From NCBI GenBank assembly GCA_050260375.1, contig JBLNCA010000024.1, positions 1 to 49,417 on the forward strand: DNA of 49,417 nt, given 5' to 3'. Below, piece after piece: positions 7,105 to 14,868 of this stretch. This DNA is from DTFZ01 sp050260375 (GTDB lineage: Bacteria; Bacillota; Clostridia; Christensenellales; SZUA-584). How positions within the stretch are numbered: position 1 is the stretch's first letter; every line of letters starts with the position of its first letter. The position numbers were made by a program, and so were the translations under genes. The notes under the pieces were generated by a model that did no database searches, was not told the DNA's origin, and worked only from the letters and a program-made list of their open reading frames with translations.

Positions 7105-8184
7105 TTGAGAGAGAACAAAAAAACGCGCGTCGTATGCGGCATGTCGGGAGGCGTGGATTCCGCTGTTGCGGCATACCTGCTGAAGCAGCAAGGGTTTGAC
7201 GTCGCCGGCGTGTTCATGAAAAACTGGCAGGACGACGGCGAAGGCTGCAGCGCGGCGGCGGACTTTGAGGACGTAAAGAGCGTGTGCGTTGCGCTCGATA
7301 TACCCTATTATACCGTGAACTTCGAGCGTGAATATTATGAGCGCGTGTTTAAGTATTTCCTTGAGGAATACAGGCGCGGCCGCACGCCCAACCCGGACGT
7401 GATGTGCAACTCGGAGATAAAGTTCGCGGCGTTTCTTGAGCACGCCAAAAAGCTGGGGGCGGAAAAAATAGCTACCGGCCACTACGCGCGCACTGGCGGC
7501 GAGTTCGGCTCGCGGCTCATTAAAGCCGTCGATGCGAACAAGGACCAGACGTATTTCCTTTGCATGCTTTCTAAAGCGCAGATAGAGAGCGCAATGTTTC
7601 CTATAGGCGGTATGAAGAAGGACGAAGTGCGGAGTCTTGCGTCTTCGCTCGGCCTTTCGGTAGCCGATAAAAAGGACTCCACCGGCATATGCTTCATTGG
7701 CGAAAGAAAGTTCCGCGATTTCCTGAAAAACTTTCTGCCCGCGCAGCCGGGCGATATAAAGACTCCGGACGGCAAAGTAGTGGGCACGCATCAGGGCGTA
7801 ATGTATTACACATTGGGGCAGCGCCGCGGCCTAGGCATAGGCGGCAGCTCCGAGGGAACGGGCGAGCGCTGGTTCGTGGTGGATAAGGATGTACGCACCA
7901 ACACGCTGTACGTGCAGCAGGGCGAGACGGACGCGCTGTATTCCAAAGCGCTGCTCGCCACCGGCATGAACTATATAAACGGACGGCCTGAAGGGGATTT
8001 TGAGTGCTGCGCACGTTTCCGCTACCGCCAGAGCGACCAGAGGGTGCGCGTTTCGCAAAAAGGGCAAGGCGAGTACATAGAGTTTGAGAAGCGCCAGCGC
8101 GCCGTAACGCCCGGGCAGTACGCCGTGCTGTATTTGGGCGACGAATGCATAGGCGGAGGCGTGATAGACGAAGTATATTTTTAA
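7105..8184 (+). CDS. mnmA: tRNA 2-thiouridylase MnmA
   Basis: MnmA adds sulfur to U34 of tRNA-Glu, -Gln and -Lys using ATP and a persulfide carrier. The start is TTG at 7105: AAGGAG ends six bases before it, and a promoter lies just upstream. The 359-residue product has the PP-loop SGGVDSAV near residue 14, catalytic Cys101 in NPDVMCNSEIKF, the second Cys196 in STGICFIGERKF, the GHYAR adenylate region and a C-terminal beta-barrel. The active-site cysteine pair is complete. Ten bases separate it from the Nudix gene, so the two form an operon. No cysteine desulfurase gene is nearby. Confidence 0.95.
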   Translation: MRENKKTRVVCGMSGGVDSAVAAYLLKQQGFDVAGVFMKNWQDDGEGCSAAADFEDVKSVCVALDIPYYTVNFEREYYERVFKYFLEEYRRGRTPNPDVMCNSEIKFAAFLEHAKKLGAEKIATGHYARTGGEFGSRLIKAVDANKDQTYFLCMLSKAQIESAMFPIGGMKKDEVRSLASSLGLSVADKKDSTGICFIGERKFRDFLKNFLPAQPGDIKTPDGKVVGTHQGVMYYTLGQRRGLGIGGSSEGTGERWFVVDKDVRTNTLYVQQGETDALYSKALLATGMNYINGRPEGDFECCARFRYRQSDQRVRVSQKGQGEYIEFEKRQRAVTPGQYAVLYLGDECIGGGVIDEVYF

Positions 8185-8194
8185 GGAGTGCAAT

Positions 8195-8875
8195 ATGGCT
8201 TACATACCGTCGTCAGACGAAGAGGAACGGTTTTTAAAGAATTATGACCCCTCAAAGTACCAGAACCCTGCCGTCGCGGCCGACACCGCGCTGTTTGCGC
8301 TCGACGGGGGCGCTTTAAAGCTGCTGCTTATAAAGCGCGGCGGGTACCCTTATAAGGGCAAGTGGGCGCTGCCCGGCGGCTTTGTTGACATCGGCGAGGA
8401 CATAAAGGACAGCGCCGCGCGCGAGCTGTTTGAAGAGGCGGGCATCGACGGCCTCTACTTGGAGCAGGCGTTCGTTTGGGGCAGGCCGGACAGGGACCCG
8501 CGCTCGCGTGTGATTACGGTAAGCTACATATCTTTTGCAGATTTTGCGGCGATAAGGCCTAAGGCGGGCGACGACGCGGCTCTTGCCGAATGGTTCGCAA
8601 TAAAAGAATATAACATTGCGGAAAAAGACGGCTTTACGTATATCAACTACGCACTCGAAGGCCCCGAAGTGCTGAAACCTTCCGTGAAATTCCCGTCCGG
8701 GCGGATTCAGGAGATAACGTGCGTGGAAAGAAGCGGCCTTGCTTTTGACCACCCCGAGTCGATAGCGTATTCGTTTGAGCTTCTTAAGCAGAGGGTAAAA
8801 TACGGAAGGTTTTTAGAGTTTGCGCTTACTGACAGCAGCCTTCGCGAGCGCGCAAGAAAAGCGATACTCGGTTAA
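8195..8875 (+). CDS. Nudix hydrolase, NrtR/ADP-ribose pyrophosphatase type
   Basis: The 226-residue protein contains a perfect Nudix box, G-FVDIG-E-DIKDSAA-RELFEEAGI at about residues 66-88, following the entry strand KWALPGGF. The C-terminal third (PSVKFPSGRIQEIT..AYSFELLKQRVKYGRFLEFAL) resembles the winged-helix tail found in NrtR-like Nudix proteins, which bind ADP-ribose and may act as regulators or as hydrolases. The intact box argues for catalysis. AAGGAG precedes ATG, ten bases after mnmA. The stop codon overlaps that of the converging ABC permease (TTAA shared). Substrate is not determinable from sequence alone. Confidence 0.88.
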   Translation: MAYIPSSDEEERFLKNYDPSKYQNPAVAADTALFALDGGALKLLLIKRGGYPYKGKWALPGGFVDIGEDIKDSAARELFEEAGIDGLYLEQAFVWGRPDRDPRSRVITVSYISFADFAAIRPKAGDDAALAEWFAIKEYNIAEKDGFTYINYALEGPEVLKPSVKFPSGRIQEITCVERSGLAFDHPESIAYSFELLKQRVKYGRFLEFALTDSSLRERARKAILG

Positions 8876-9990
8876 ACCTCTTTTCTTCTTATAACAAACG
8901 GCAGCACATTGTACACTACAGCGCAGCCAACCAGCCCCGCTACGCACAACGCCGGGTCGAGCGTTTTTATGGACGACAGCCACCTTGACGGCAGCAGATA
9001 AGTGACCATGTTGAGCGCTCCTCCCGACGGGAGCTTTACAAGCAGCGAGCCGAACATCACGTTCGCTATCGTTATCACCGATATAAGCAGCATCAGCACC
9101 GTCTGGTTGTTTATCTTTGCTATCAGCGACGCGACGCCGCCGTACGAAACAAGATAAAGCGCGAACATCACGGCCATAGGCGCTATTATCTCTTCCGCGC
9201 CCGCTATGCCGAACGCAACGAGCGGCACCGCGGCTATCGGCAGTATATACACCGTATCGGCGACCGCGGTCGAAAGGCGGAAAAGCTCCATGGAGAACGC
9301 GCGCGATTTCAGCCGCGCCGAAAAGTCCGTCTCCCTCCCCGATACGGTAAGGCCTGTAAGCATGAAAAAGCACACGAGCGCGCACAGCAGGTAAAGCGAC
9401 GTAAACGCCGCGTCCATTATGGGCGTTACCTCCTTTGTGCTTCCCGCCTCGTTTATCCGCTCAATAGAGAGTATAGGGTTGTCCGTGCCTGCGTTTGTTT
9501 CCTCAAACACTTTTTTATAAAGCTCTTCCCCGCCGAGCTTTTCTGCCTCTTTGGCGCTGTAGCACGTCGCCCACAGCCTCATTGCCTCTCCGCCCACGCT
9601 CTCGGATATCACTCCCGCCGCCGTGCTGTAAGGCGAACGCAAAAGCTTCAGCGTATTGCCGAACTCGCCGTTCTTTATCGACTGCTCGAAGCCCTTCTTT
9701 ATCACGAACACGCCCTCGAGCCGGCCTGTCTGAAGGTTGGCAGTAAGCGTCGCCTCGTCGCCCGTCGTCACCCACACCACTTTAAGCTCCTCCACATTTT
9801 TAAGCAGCAGTCGGGAAAACTCCGTGTTATCTTCGTCTATCCAGCCTATGGGCACGGGCGCGTCGGGTATTATAAGGCCTATGAACGGCGCTGCCGCTAT
9901 AAGCAGCGCGAGCGCGAAAAACACCAGCCCGCGTGCCGAAGTGAACAGATGTTTGAGCCGGTATTTAAATGTCGAACGAAACAGCTTCAT
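8872..9990 (-). CDS. ABC-2 type permease
   Basis: Last gene of a four-gene minus-strand exporter operon (ATPase 12719-13408, anchored protein 11245-12705, permease 9987-11201). The 372 residues have the ABC-2 layout: TM1 near residues 18-40, a large extracytoplasmic loop (about 40-190), then five membrane segments (ISVITIANVMFGSLLV is one). The start ATG overlaps the preceding permease stop by four bases (ATGA), with AAAGGAG upstream, so translation is coupled. It likely forms a heterodimer with the 404-residue permease. Substrate unknown; ABC-2 permeases export drugs, peptides, lipids or sodium. Confidence 0.85.
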   Translation of the reverse strand: MKLFRSTFKYRLKHLFTSARGLVFFALALLIAAAPFIGLIIPDAPVPIGWIDEDNTEFSRLLLKNVEELKVVWVTTGDEATLTANLQTGRLEGVFVIKKGFEQSIKNGEFGNTLKLLRSPYSTAAGVISESVGGEAMRLWATCYSAKEAEKLGGEELYKKVFEETNAGTDNPILSIERINEAGSTKEVTPIMDAAFTSLYLLCALVCFFMLTGLTVSGRETDFSARLKSRAFSMELFRLSTAVADTVYILPIAAVPLVAFGIAGAEEIIAPMAVMFALYLVSYGGVASLIAKINNQTVLMLLISVITIANVMFGSLLVKLPSGGALNMVTYLLPSRWLSSIKTLDPALCVAGLVGCAVVYNVLPFVIRRKEV

Positions 9991-11201
9991 TCCGTTCTCC
10001 TTTGAAAGCTCTTAATGCTTATGGGCAGCATCAGCAGTATATATGCGGCGAATATCCCGGCGAACGCCAATGTGCCGCCCGCGCTCCCATCGAACAGCCC
10101 GGCGATGCCCAGCTTTAACGCCGAAGCCAAAGGCGTGTAAAAGGATATGTCGCGTATTACCGACGGCATGTACGCGGAAGGTATGATAAGCCCGCCCGCG
10201 AGCGATAGCGCAAGCACGCTCATAAACGATATTCTTACGGCGAGCTGCGGCGTTTTGGAATAAAGCCCCGCTAGCATCATGCCAAGGCTTAAAAACAGGC
10301 AGAGCAGCAGGCCAAACAGCAGCATGATGAGTATGCTGCCCGAAAACTCCTTTATCGCGCCCGTTATCGCGCAGAACGCTACCGACAGCACGGCGTATTC
10401 CACAAACAGAAACGCGCCGCCTGCGAGCCATCTTGACACAAAGCACGTTGCCGGCGTGTTGCCCGACAGCAGCTGGCGGTGTATCAGCCCAGTTTCGTAA
10501 TCGCCGGCAGTTATGCGCGCTATCGGCATGCCGCCCAATGCGACAAATAGTATCAGAAAGCTTACGGCGTAGTACTGTATAGGCAGCGCGCCGCCCAGAG
10601 GCGACGTAATATCCGTATCCTCATAAAGCGCCGCCCTTGAGAGCACGCTCGTAAAGAATACATTCGTCGTACTGCCGTATAAGTCCGCAGCAACCGCGGG
10701 GTCCGTTCCCGCTTCCACGCTGCCGTAATACAGCACGTTGACGGCGTGCTGCGCGTGGCTGACTAATTCCACGCCCGAGCTCAGCGTCTCGTAAAGCAGC
10801 GCATCCTCTAAAGGCATATTTTGATTGCCGTAATACGTTATCGTGGCGCTGCCGCCGCTGCGGAGCTCTTTTTGCATGTTTTTTGGTATGTGTATATAAG
10901 CCGCCGCGCCCTGCTCTACGGCTTTCATGCCCTCGCTTTCGCTCTGGACGAACTGCGTGGTGATAAGTCCGCCCAGCGACCTGCTTTCAATAAGGCTCTT
11001 TAATATGGAAGCCGTGAGCTTGTCGTCGTCTTCGCAGTATACCGCCACGCTGAAGTTGTTCGCACGCACGTCCGCAAAAAAATACGGCGCCACGGCAACC
11101 GATATCAGCGCCACGAAAACAAGCGGCGCAAGCAGCGCTATTATAACGGCCGTCCTGTTCTGAAGCAGCCTTTTTATATCTACGCCAAGCAGCTTTTTCA
11201 T
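9987..11201 (-). CDS. ABC-2 type permease
   Basis: A 404-residue partner of the permease at 8872-9990. TM1 is about residues 18-42 (RTAVIIALLAPLVFVALISVAV), followed by an extracytoplasmic domain of about 170 residues (VAVYCEDDDKLTASILKSL..) and five more membrane segments near residues 215-395. The order loop-then-TM bundle is that of YhaP/NatB-type exporters. A GGGGGA site precedes ATG. The four-base ATGA overlap with the next permease supports a heterodimer. It is separated by 43 bases from the upstream anchored protein. Confidence 0.85.
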   Translation of the reverse strand: MKKLLGVDIKRLLQNRTAVIIALLAPLVFVALISVAVAPYFFADVRANNFSVAVYCEDDDKLTASILKSLIESRSLGGLITTQFVQSESEGMKAVEQGAAAYIHIPKNMQKELRSGGSATITYYGNQNMPLEDALLYETLSSGVELVSHAQHAVNVLYYGSVEAGTDPAVAADLYGSTTNVFFTSVLSRAALYEDTDITSPLGGALPIQYYAVSFLILFVALGGMPIARITAGDYETGLIHRQLLSGNTPATCFVSRWLAGGAFLFVEYAVLSVAFCAITGAIKEFSGSILIMLLFGLLLCLFLSLGMMLAGLYSKTPQLAVRISFMSVLALSLAGGLIIPSAYMPSVIRDISFYTPLASALKLGIAGLFDGSAGGTLAFAGIFAAYILLMLPISIKSFQRRTE

Positions 11202-11244
11202 CCGTATCCCCCGCAGAAAGCCTCGCGGCGTCAGGGCCTGTTAC

Positions 11245-12705
11245 TTAAAGGCTGTCGCCTGTGTTTCCGAAATTGAATATGCCCTGGCCGGGCGCAAACA
11301 TTATAAACATGTCTTCGAGCTTGCCCCAGTCTTTTTCGTATATGTCGCTCCATCGTGTTTCTTTCAGCGTGCCGAGGCCTTCGCCTATTCTTATTTCGGC
11401 GTCTATTTCCATGTCAAAAGACTTGTTATCGGCACTGTTGGTTATGCCGGACACATCGGCGTCCACATCCATTTCGCCGACAACGGAATATTCCCCGCCT
11501 TCTTTGAAAAACTCAAGCGCAATACTGATATTCTGTGTCAGGCTGTCCGAGCTCGTATCGCCTTCCAGCGTAAGCTTGTCGCCCTGCCAGCTTGAACGAT
11601 ACCTATTTTGAGACGGTATACCGTTTATGTCTGCTTTTATGTTTGTAAAATTGTCGTTGCCGCTGAACTCCGACATATAAGTATAATCAACGCTGACGTC
11701 GCTGCCGGAGCATACAAATGAAATGCCCGCATACTCGCCGTCCCTTTTATACACCGACCACGATATGCGGCTTAAGCTTCCGGACTCCAGCGCTTCATCG
11801 AGGCTCTTGAATCCCTCGTCCACCGTTACGGCTTCAATACCCATAAAGCCGGTAAACGTATCAAACATCTGCTGTATGTTGCGGCTTAGCTTTTTGTCGT
11901 TTTCGATGTACTGCTTTAAGTTGCTTAGCACCTCTTTAAGCGCCGCCGCATCGAGCTCGGTCGTCACGGCGTCCATGCTTACCGTCTTGTCGTCCCGAGG
12001 GCTGTAAACGTCCCGCTTCTCCGTCTTTGTATACTTATCGGGCACTGACGCAGCCAGCGCCTCCAATAGCCCCATAGCCAAACCGTCGTTTTTGGGCAGA
12101 AACGGCAGCAGCGCGTGCAGCCTGTCCTTAAGGCTCATGCTGCCTTTAAGTTCTTCTAAGTCTACCCCATCTATCGCTTTGCTCCCCGCCTCGCCCATTA
12201 CATCGACGACGACGTTGTTGTCTATGACATACGCCGCTGCGACTTCCATGCCGAGCGCGCTTACCTTTACACCTAAATCCTTCATGTCATATTTTGCGTC
12301 GAACCCTATAGAAGCTCTGCTTAACGGTATGCCCGGCAGATCCAAGCCGTCCATGTCCACATTAAGCTCGGAAACTATCTCAAACGGCTCTTCCTGCAGC
12401 CTTTTGCCTATCTCTTTTGCTATACGCCCTGTCTGGCTCTCTCTTGCCTCCTGCTGTTCAACGAAAAACTCGTACGCCGCAACAACACCCGCGTTGCCCT
12501 TAAGGCCGCCGTTCTTGTTTTCATCGCGTCCTCCGCTTGCGCCTATTACGCCCAGCATCGCAGCTACGGTAGCCGTGACGCCGCATACGAACAATACGGT
12601 CAGCGTTATCCAGAGCCACAGCTTTCCCTTAAACTCGGGCAGGCCCGCCTTGCTTCCTATGCCCGAAGCGTGCTCCTTTTTATTGCCGCCGGCTTCATAT
12701 TCCAT
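11245..12705 (-). CDS. Membrane-anchored extracytoplasmic protein of an ABC operon
   Basis: I do not recognise a named family. The 486-residue protein has a short cytoplasmic N-terminus (about residues 1-30), one membrane segment (WLWITLTVLFVCGVTATVAAM, about 31-52), a Gly/Asn/Lys linker, and about 420 residues outside. The outer part contains repeated amphipathic strands (SELNVDMDGLDLPGIPL, KYDMKDLGVKVSALG, SDVSVDYTYMSEF, GEMDVDADVSGI) resembling LolA/lipid-binding half-barrels, but this is only a resemblance. GAGGAGG is six bases before ATG. It lies 13 bases after the ATPase and ahead of both permeases, so it is probably an accessory or substrate-delivery part of the exporter. Confidence 0.7.
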   Translation of the reverse strand: MEYEAGGNKKEHASGIGSKAGLPEFKGKLWLWITLTVLFVCGVTATVAAMLGVIGASGGRDENKNGGLKGNAGVVAAYEFFVEQQEARESQTGRIAKEIGKRLQEEPFEIVSELNVDMDGLDLPGIPLSRASIGFDAKYDMKDLGVKVSALGMEVAAAYVIDNNVVVDVMGEAGSKAIDGVDLEELKGSMSLKDRLHALLPFLPKNDGLAMGLLEALAASVPDKYTKTEKRDVYSPRDDKTVSMDAVTTELDAAALKEVLSNLKQYIENDKKLSRNIQQMFDTFTGFMGIEAVTVDEGFKSLDEALESGSLSRISWSVYKRDGEYAGISFVCSGSDVSVDYTYMSEFSGNDNFTNIKADINGIPSQNRYRSSWQGDKLTLEGDTSSDSLTQNISIALEFFKEGGEYSVVGEMDVDADVSGITNSADNKSFDMEIDAEIRIGEGLGTLKETRWSDIYEKDWGKLEDMFIMFAPGQGIFNFGNTGDSL

Positions 12706-12718
12706 TTGGTTTCCTCCT

Positions 12719-13408
12719 CTAGGCCGTATAGTACCTTATGGCTTCAGACAGGCTGCGGTGCTCCGTGCCTGAAAAATCAATGCTTCCGTAATATGTGACC
12801 GAGCCGTCGCGCAGCGCTATAAGCTCGTCCGCAAGCATGCTCATCTCTTCTATATGGTGGCTCGTGAATATTATCGTTACCCCATGCTTTTTCAGCTCGT
12901 ATAGATTTCCTATTATCCTGCGGCGGTTCGCTGTATCCACGCCCGCCAGCGGCTCGTCGAGTATTAAAAGCGACGGGCGCAGCACCAGCGACGCCCCTAT
13001 GTTGAGCCTGCGCTGCATGCCGCCCGAAAGCTTGGAAACCTTCTTTTTCTCCATGCCCTCGAGGCCGACGGCTTCGAGCGCCCATCTGTAAATCGCCTCG
13101 TCCTTTGTCTTCATCCAGTAATAAAGGTTGTCTCTTACAGAGAGCTCCTGCATCAGCGCGATGCCCTGAGGCACGTAGCCTATCCTCTCCCTCGCTGCTG
13201 CCGGGTTTGCCAGCGCGTCTACGCCGTCGATAAAAAGCGTTCCCGAATCGGGCTCGGAAGCGGTGGCAAGCACTTTTAACAGCGTCGTCTTGCCCGCGCC
13301 GTTTTCACCGACCACGGCGAGCGCATTGCCTCTTTTTAAGTTTATGCTGATATCCTTCAAATAAAGCGTTTTGCCGTATGATTTGAAAAGGTTGCCAGCT
13401 ACGACCAA
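12719..13408 (-). CDS. ABC transporter ATP-binding protein
   Basis: The first gene of the exporter operon supplies ATP hydrolysis to the ABC-2 permeases. The proposed start is TTG at 13408, with AAAGGAAGG nine bases upstream, giving 229 residues beginning VVAGNLFKSYGK, the normal N-terminus for this family; an in-frame ATG at 13441 lacks a ribosome site. Walker A is GENGAGKTT (about residue 34), the Q-loop is VPQG, the signature is LSGGMQRR, Walker B is LLILDEPLAGVD and the switch His is in FTSHH. All catalytic motifs are intact. A sigma-A promoter (13471-13500) lies just upstream. Confidence 0.92.
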   Translation of the reverse strand: MVVAGNLFKSYGKTLYLKDISINLKRGNALAVVGENGAGKTTLLKVLATASEPDSGTLFIDGVDALANPAAARERIGYVPQGIALMQELSVRDNLYYWMKTKDEAIYRWALEAVGLEGMEKKKVSKLSGGMQRRLNIGASLVLRPSLLILDEPLAGVDTANRRRIIGNLYELKKHGVTIIFTSHHIEEMSMLADELIALRDGSVTYYGSIDFSGTEHRSLSEAIRYYTA

Positions 13409-13470
13409 ATTATAGTACCTTCCTTTACTCTCATAAAACACTTTGGGGCCCGCCTATGCTTACGCCTAAC

Positions 13471-13500
13471 AGTATATCATTGCTTATAAAAGGAAGTCAA
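13471..13500 (-). promoter_or_regulatory. Sigma-A promoter of the ABC operon
   Basis: On the minus strand TTGACT - 18 bases - TATACT. Predicted start about 13464. Confidence 0.7.
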
Positions 13501-13623
13501 AGCGTTATATAGTAAGCGTTTGAGGCATTTGAACCCCATATAAAAAGTCCTAGGCTTACAGGCTTTTAGCTTACTGATAATGTTTTATTAAAATTTCGAA
13601 GCTAAACCCCCGAATATAAACAT

Positions 13624-13654
13624 GCCCTTCATCTGGACTCTGCCAGTGAAGGGC
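13624..13654. other. Hairpin in the ABC-bactofilin gap
   Basis: GCCCTTCA/TGAAGGGC, 8-bp perfect stem with a 15-base loop. First of four hairpins crowded into the 406-base gap 13442-13847, which has no credible coding frame. Confidence 0.5.
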
Positions 13655-13712
13655 GAACTAGAATTCATAAAACTCTCGCAGGAGCGCCCAGCCGCCCGTA
13701 CCGGAGGTACAT

Positions 13713-13747
13713 CCGGGGGCCCCAAAAAGATAAATCTTTTTGGGGTG
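13713..13747 (-). repeat. Palindromic repeat copy H
   Basis: Read on the minus strand: CCCCAAAAAG - ATTTA - TCTTTTTGGGG - CCCCCGG. An 11-bp perfect stem followed by the family's C-rich flank. Confidence 0.65.
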
Positions 13748-13763
13748 GTAGAATGGGCAAGAC

Positions 13764-13791
13764 CCGATGACAAACATTAGTTTGTCATCGG
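13764..13791. other. Perfect 12-bp hairpin
   Basis: CCGATGACAAAC - ATTA - GTTTGTCATCGG. No T-tract on either strand, so not a standard terminator. It lies between repeat H and the bactofilin operon end. Confidence 0.6.
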
Positions 13792-13794
13792 TTT

Positions 13795-13826
13795 AAGCCC
13801 CGGGTATATAAACTCAACCGGGGCTT
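13795..13826 (-). terminator. Hairpin at the end of the bactofilin operon
   Basis: AAGCCCCGG/CCGGGGCTT stem 22 bases past the bactofilin stop. There is no U-tract on the minus strand, so termination efficiency is doubtful; it may protect the 3' end. Confidence 0.45.
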
Positions 13827-13847
13827 TAAAGCCTTTATATCTATCCC

Positions 13848-14408
13848 TTATTTCTTGCTGCTGTTGCCTTTGAATACGTTTATCACCGACTTTTGAGGCT
13901 GCCCGTTCCCGGAAGCCTTTTCGGGCTCCTTCGCAGCCGGGGCTGATACCTTCACCGCAGCGATAGGCTCCTGCGCCTTTTCGTCCGGCTTGGCCTCCCC
14001 TGCGGGCTCTTTCGCGGCCGGGGCGGAAGGCTCCGCTGCTTTGCCTATTGCGTTCTCGTCTATATGGCCGCCTATAGCCATGTTGCCTTTATACTGCGCT
14101 CCGTTTTCTATCTCCACCGATATGGCTTTAACGTCACCTATCAGCTTCGCGCTGCTGAATATGCGCAGGCTGCCCGACACGTTTATATTGCCTCTCACTA
14201 TGCCAGCCAGCTGTACTTCGGCGCCCGATATGTTGCCGTCAACCAGCGCGTCGCTTCCCACATACACATTCCCCGACGCGCTTATATTGCCGTTTACCCT
14301 GCCGTCTATTTTAATATTGCTTTTCGTCTGAAGGTGCCCCTTTACAAAAGAATCTGCTGAAATATAAACATCCATCTTCGCCGGCTCCTGAAACGCCATT
14401 TTTCCCAT
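13848..14408 (-). CDS. Bactofilin (polymer-forming cytoskeletal protein)
   Basis: Bactofilins form nucleotide-free beta-helical filaments at the membrane and position cell-wall enzymes. The start at 14408 (MGKMAFQEPAK) has AGGAG seven bases upstream; an ATG 18 bases earlier does not. Of 186 residues, about 15-115 are the beta-helix core with regular hydrophobic/Gly turns (IKIDGRVNGNISASGNVYVG, AEVQLAGIVRGNINVSGSL). The tail (about 120-186) is disordered, Ala/Pro/Lys-rich, with the segment APAAKEP twice. It is the last gene of an operon with an NlpC/P60 hydrolase and a short membrane coiled-coil protein, suggesting it scaffolds localised peptidoglycan cleavage. Confidence 0.9.
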   Translation of the reverse strand: MGKMAFQEPAKMDVYISADSFVKGHLQTKSNIKIDGRVNGNISASGNVYVGSDALVDGNISGAEVQLAGIVRGNINVSGSLRIFSSAKLIGDVKAISVEIENGAQYKGNMAIGGHIDENAIGKAAEPSAPAAKEPAGEAKPDEKAQEPIAAVKVSAPAAKEPEKASGNGQPQKSVINVFKGNSSKK

Positions 14409-14481
14409 CTTTTTTCTCCTAATCATTTTATTATTTGTATATCGTTACAGGCCTTTTGGCTACACGCGCCCGGCCAGTATG

Positions 14482-14868
14482 CTATTCGTTTGTGCCCGGG
14501 CTCTGCATGCTTTGCTTAAGCTCATTGATCTTTGAACTGAGCGATTCTATTTCGCCCGCGTATGTTTCCGCCAGCGACGACTGTATCAGTATATCGCTTT
14601 TCAGCTCGTTCGCCTTCGCCGAGTAGTGCAGCGCCTGAAACAGCGATACCGCTGTCATCACCGCGAACCCCGCGATAACGAGCGCCGCCGCTGCCGCCAG
14701 AGCTATTACGGTCTTGCGCGTTACGCAGAACCCTAGCGTCTTTTTTCTCGCGTCCGTCTCGGACGCTATTATGACGCTGTACACCTCTTTTTGGGCGCCC
14801 GGTTTGCCCTTTTTTATCCGCAGGCGCTCTAAAAATCGCCGCTTTACGCTTCCAGTACGCTTAATCAT
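14482..14868 (-). CDS. Single-pass membrane coiled-coil protein, paralogue of the NlpC/P60 N-terminus
   Basis: A 128-residue protein with a basic cytoplasmic N-terminus, the motif VYSVIIASETDARKK (about residues 28-43), one membrane segment (VIALAAAAALVIAGFAVMTAV, about 54-75) and an outer coiled coil (ANELKSDILIQSSLAETYAGEIESLSSKINELKQ). This layout and the SxIIxSxTDARKK motif match the first 110 residues of the adjacent NlpC/P60 protein, but there is no enzyme domain. Its ATG overlaps that gene's stop (ATGA). It is probably a regulator, partner or competitor for the same assembly; the bactofilin gene follows after 73 bases. Confidence 0.75.
   Translation of the reverse strand: MIKRTGSVKRRFLERLRIKKGKPGAQKEVYSVIIASETDARKKTLGFCVTRKTVIALAAAAALVIAGFAVMTAVSLFQALHYSAKANELKSDILIQSSLAETYAGEIESLSSKINELKQSMQSPGTNE

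Noticed and set aside
7000..7791. 264-residue N-terminal extension of the minus-strand protein at 6211
   Set aside because: It lies antisense to the mnmA promoter and coding region; the sequence is basic and aromatic-rich like a shadow frame, and the ATG at 6999 begins a proper membrane anchor.
13409..13441. ATG 13441 as start of the ABC ATPase
   Set aside because: No ribosome site upstream, and the first 11 residues do not fit the family; the TTG at 13408 follows a purine-rich site. The alternative remains possible.
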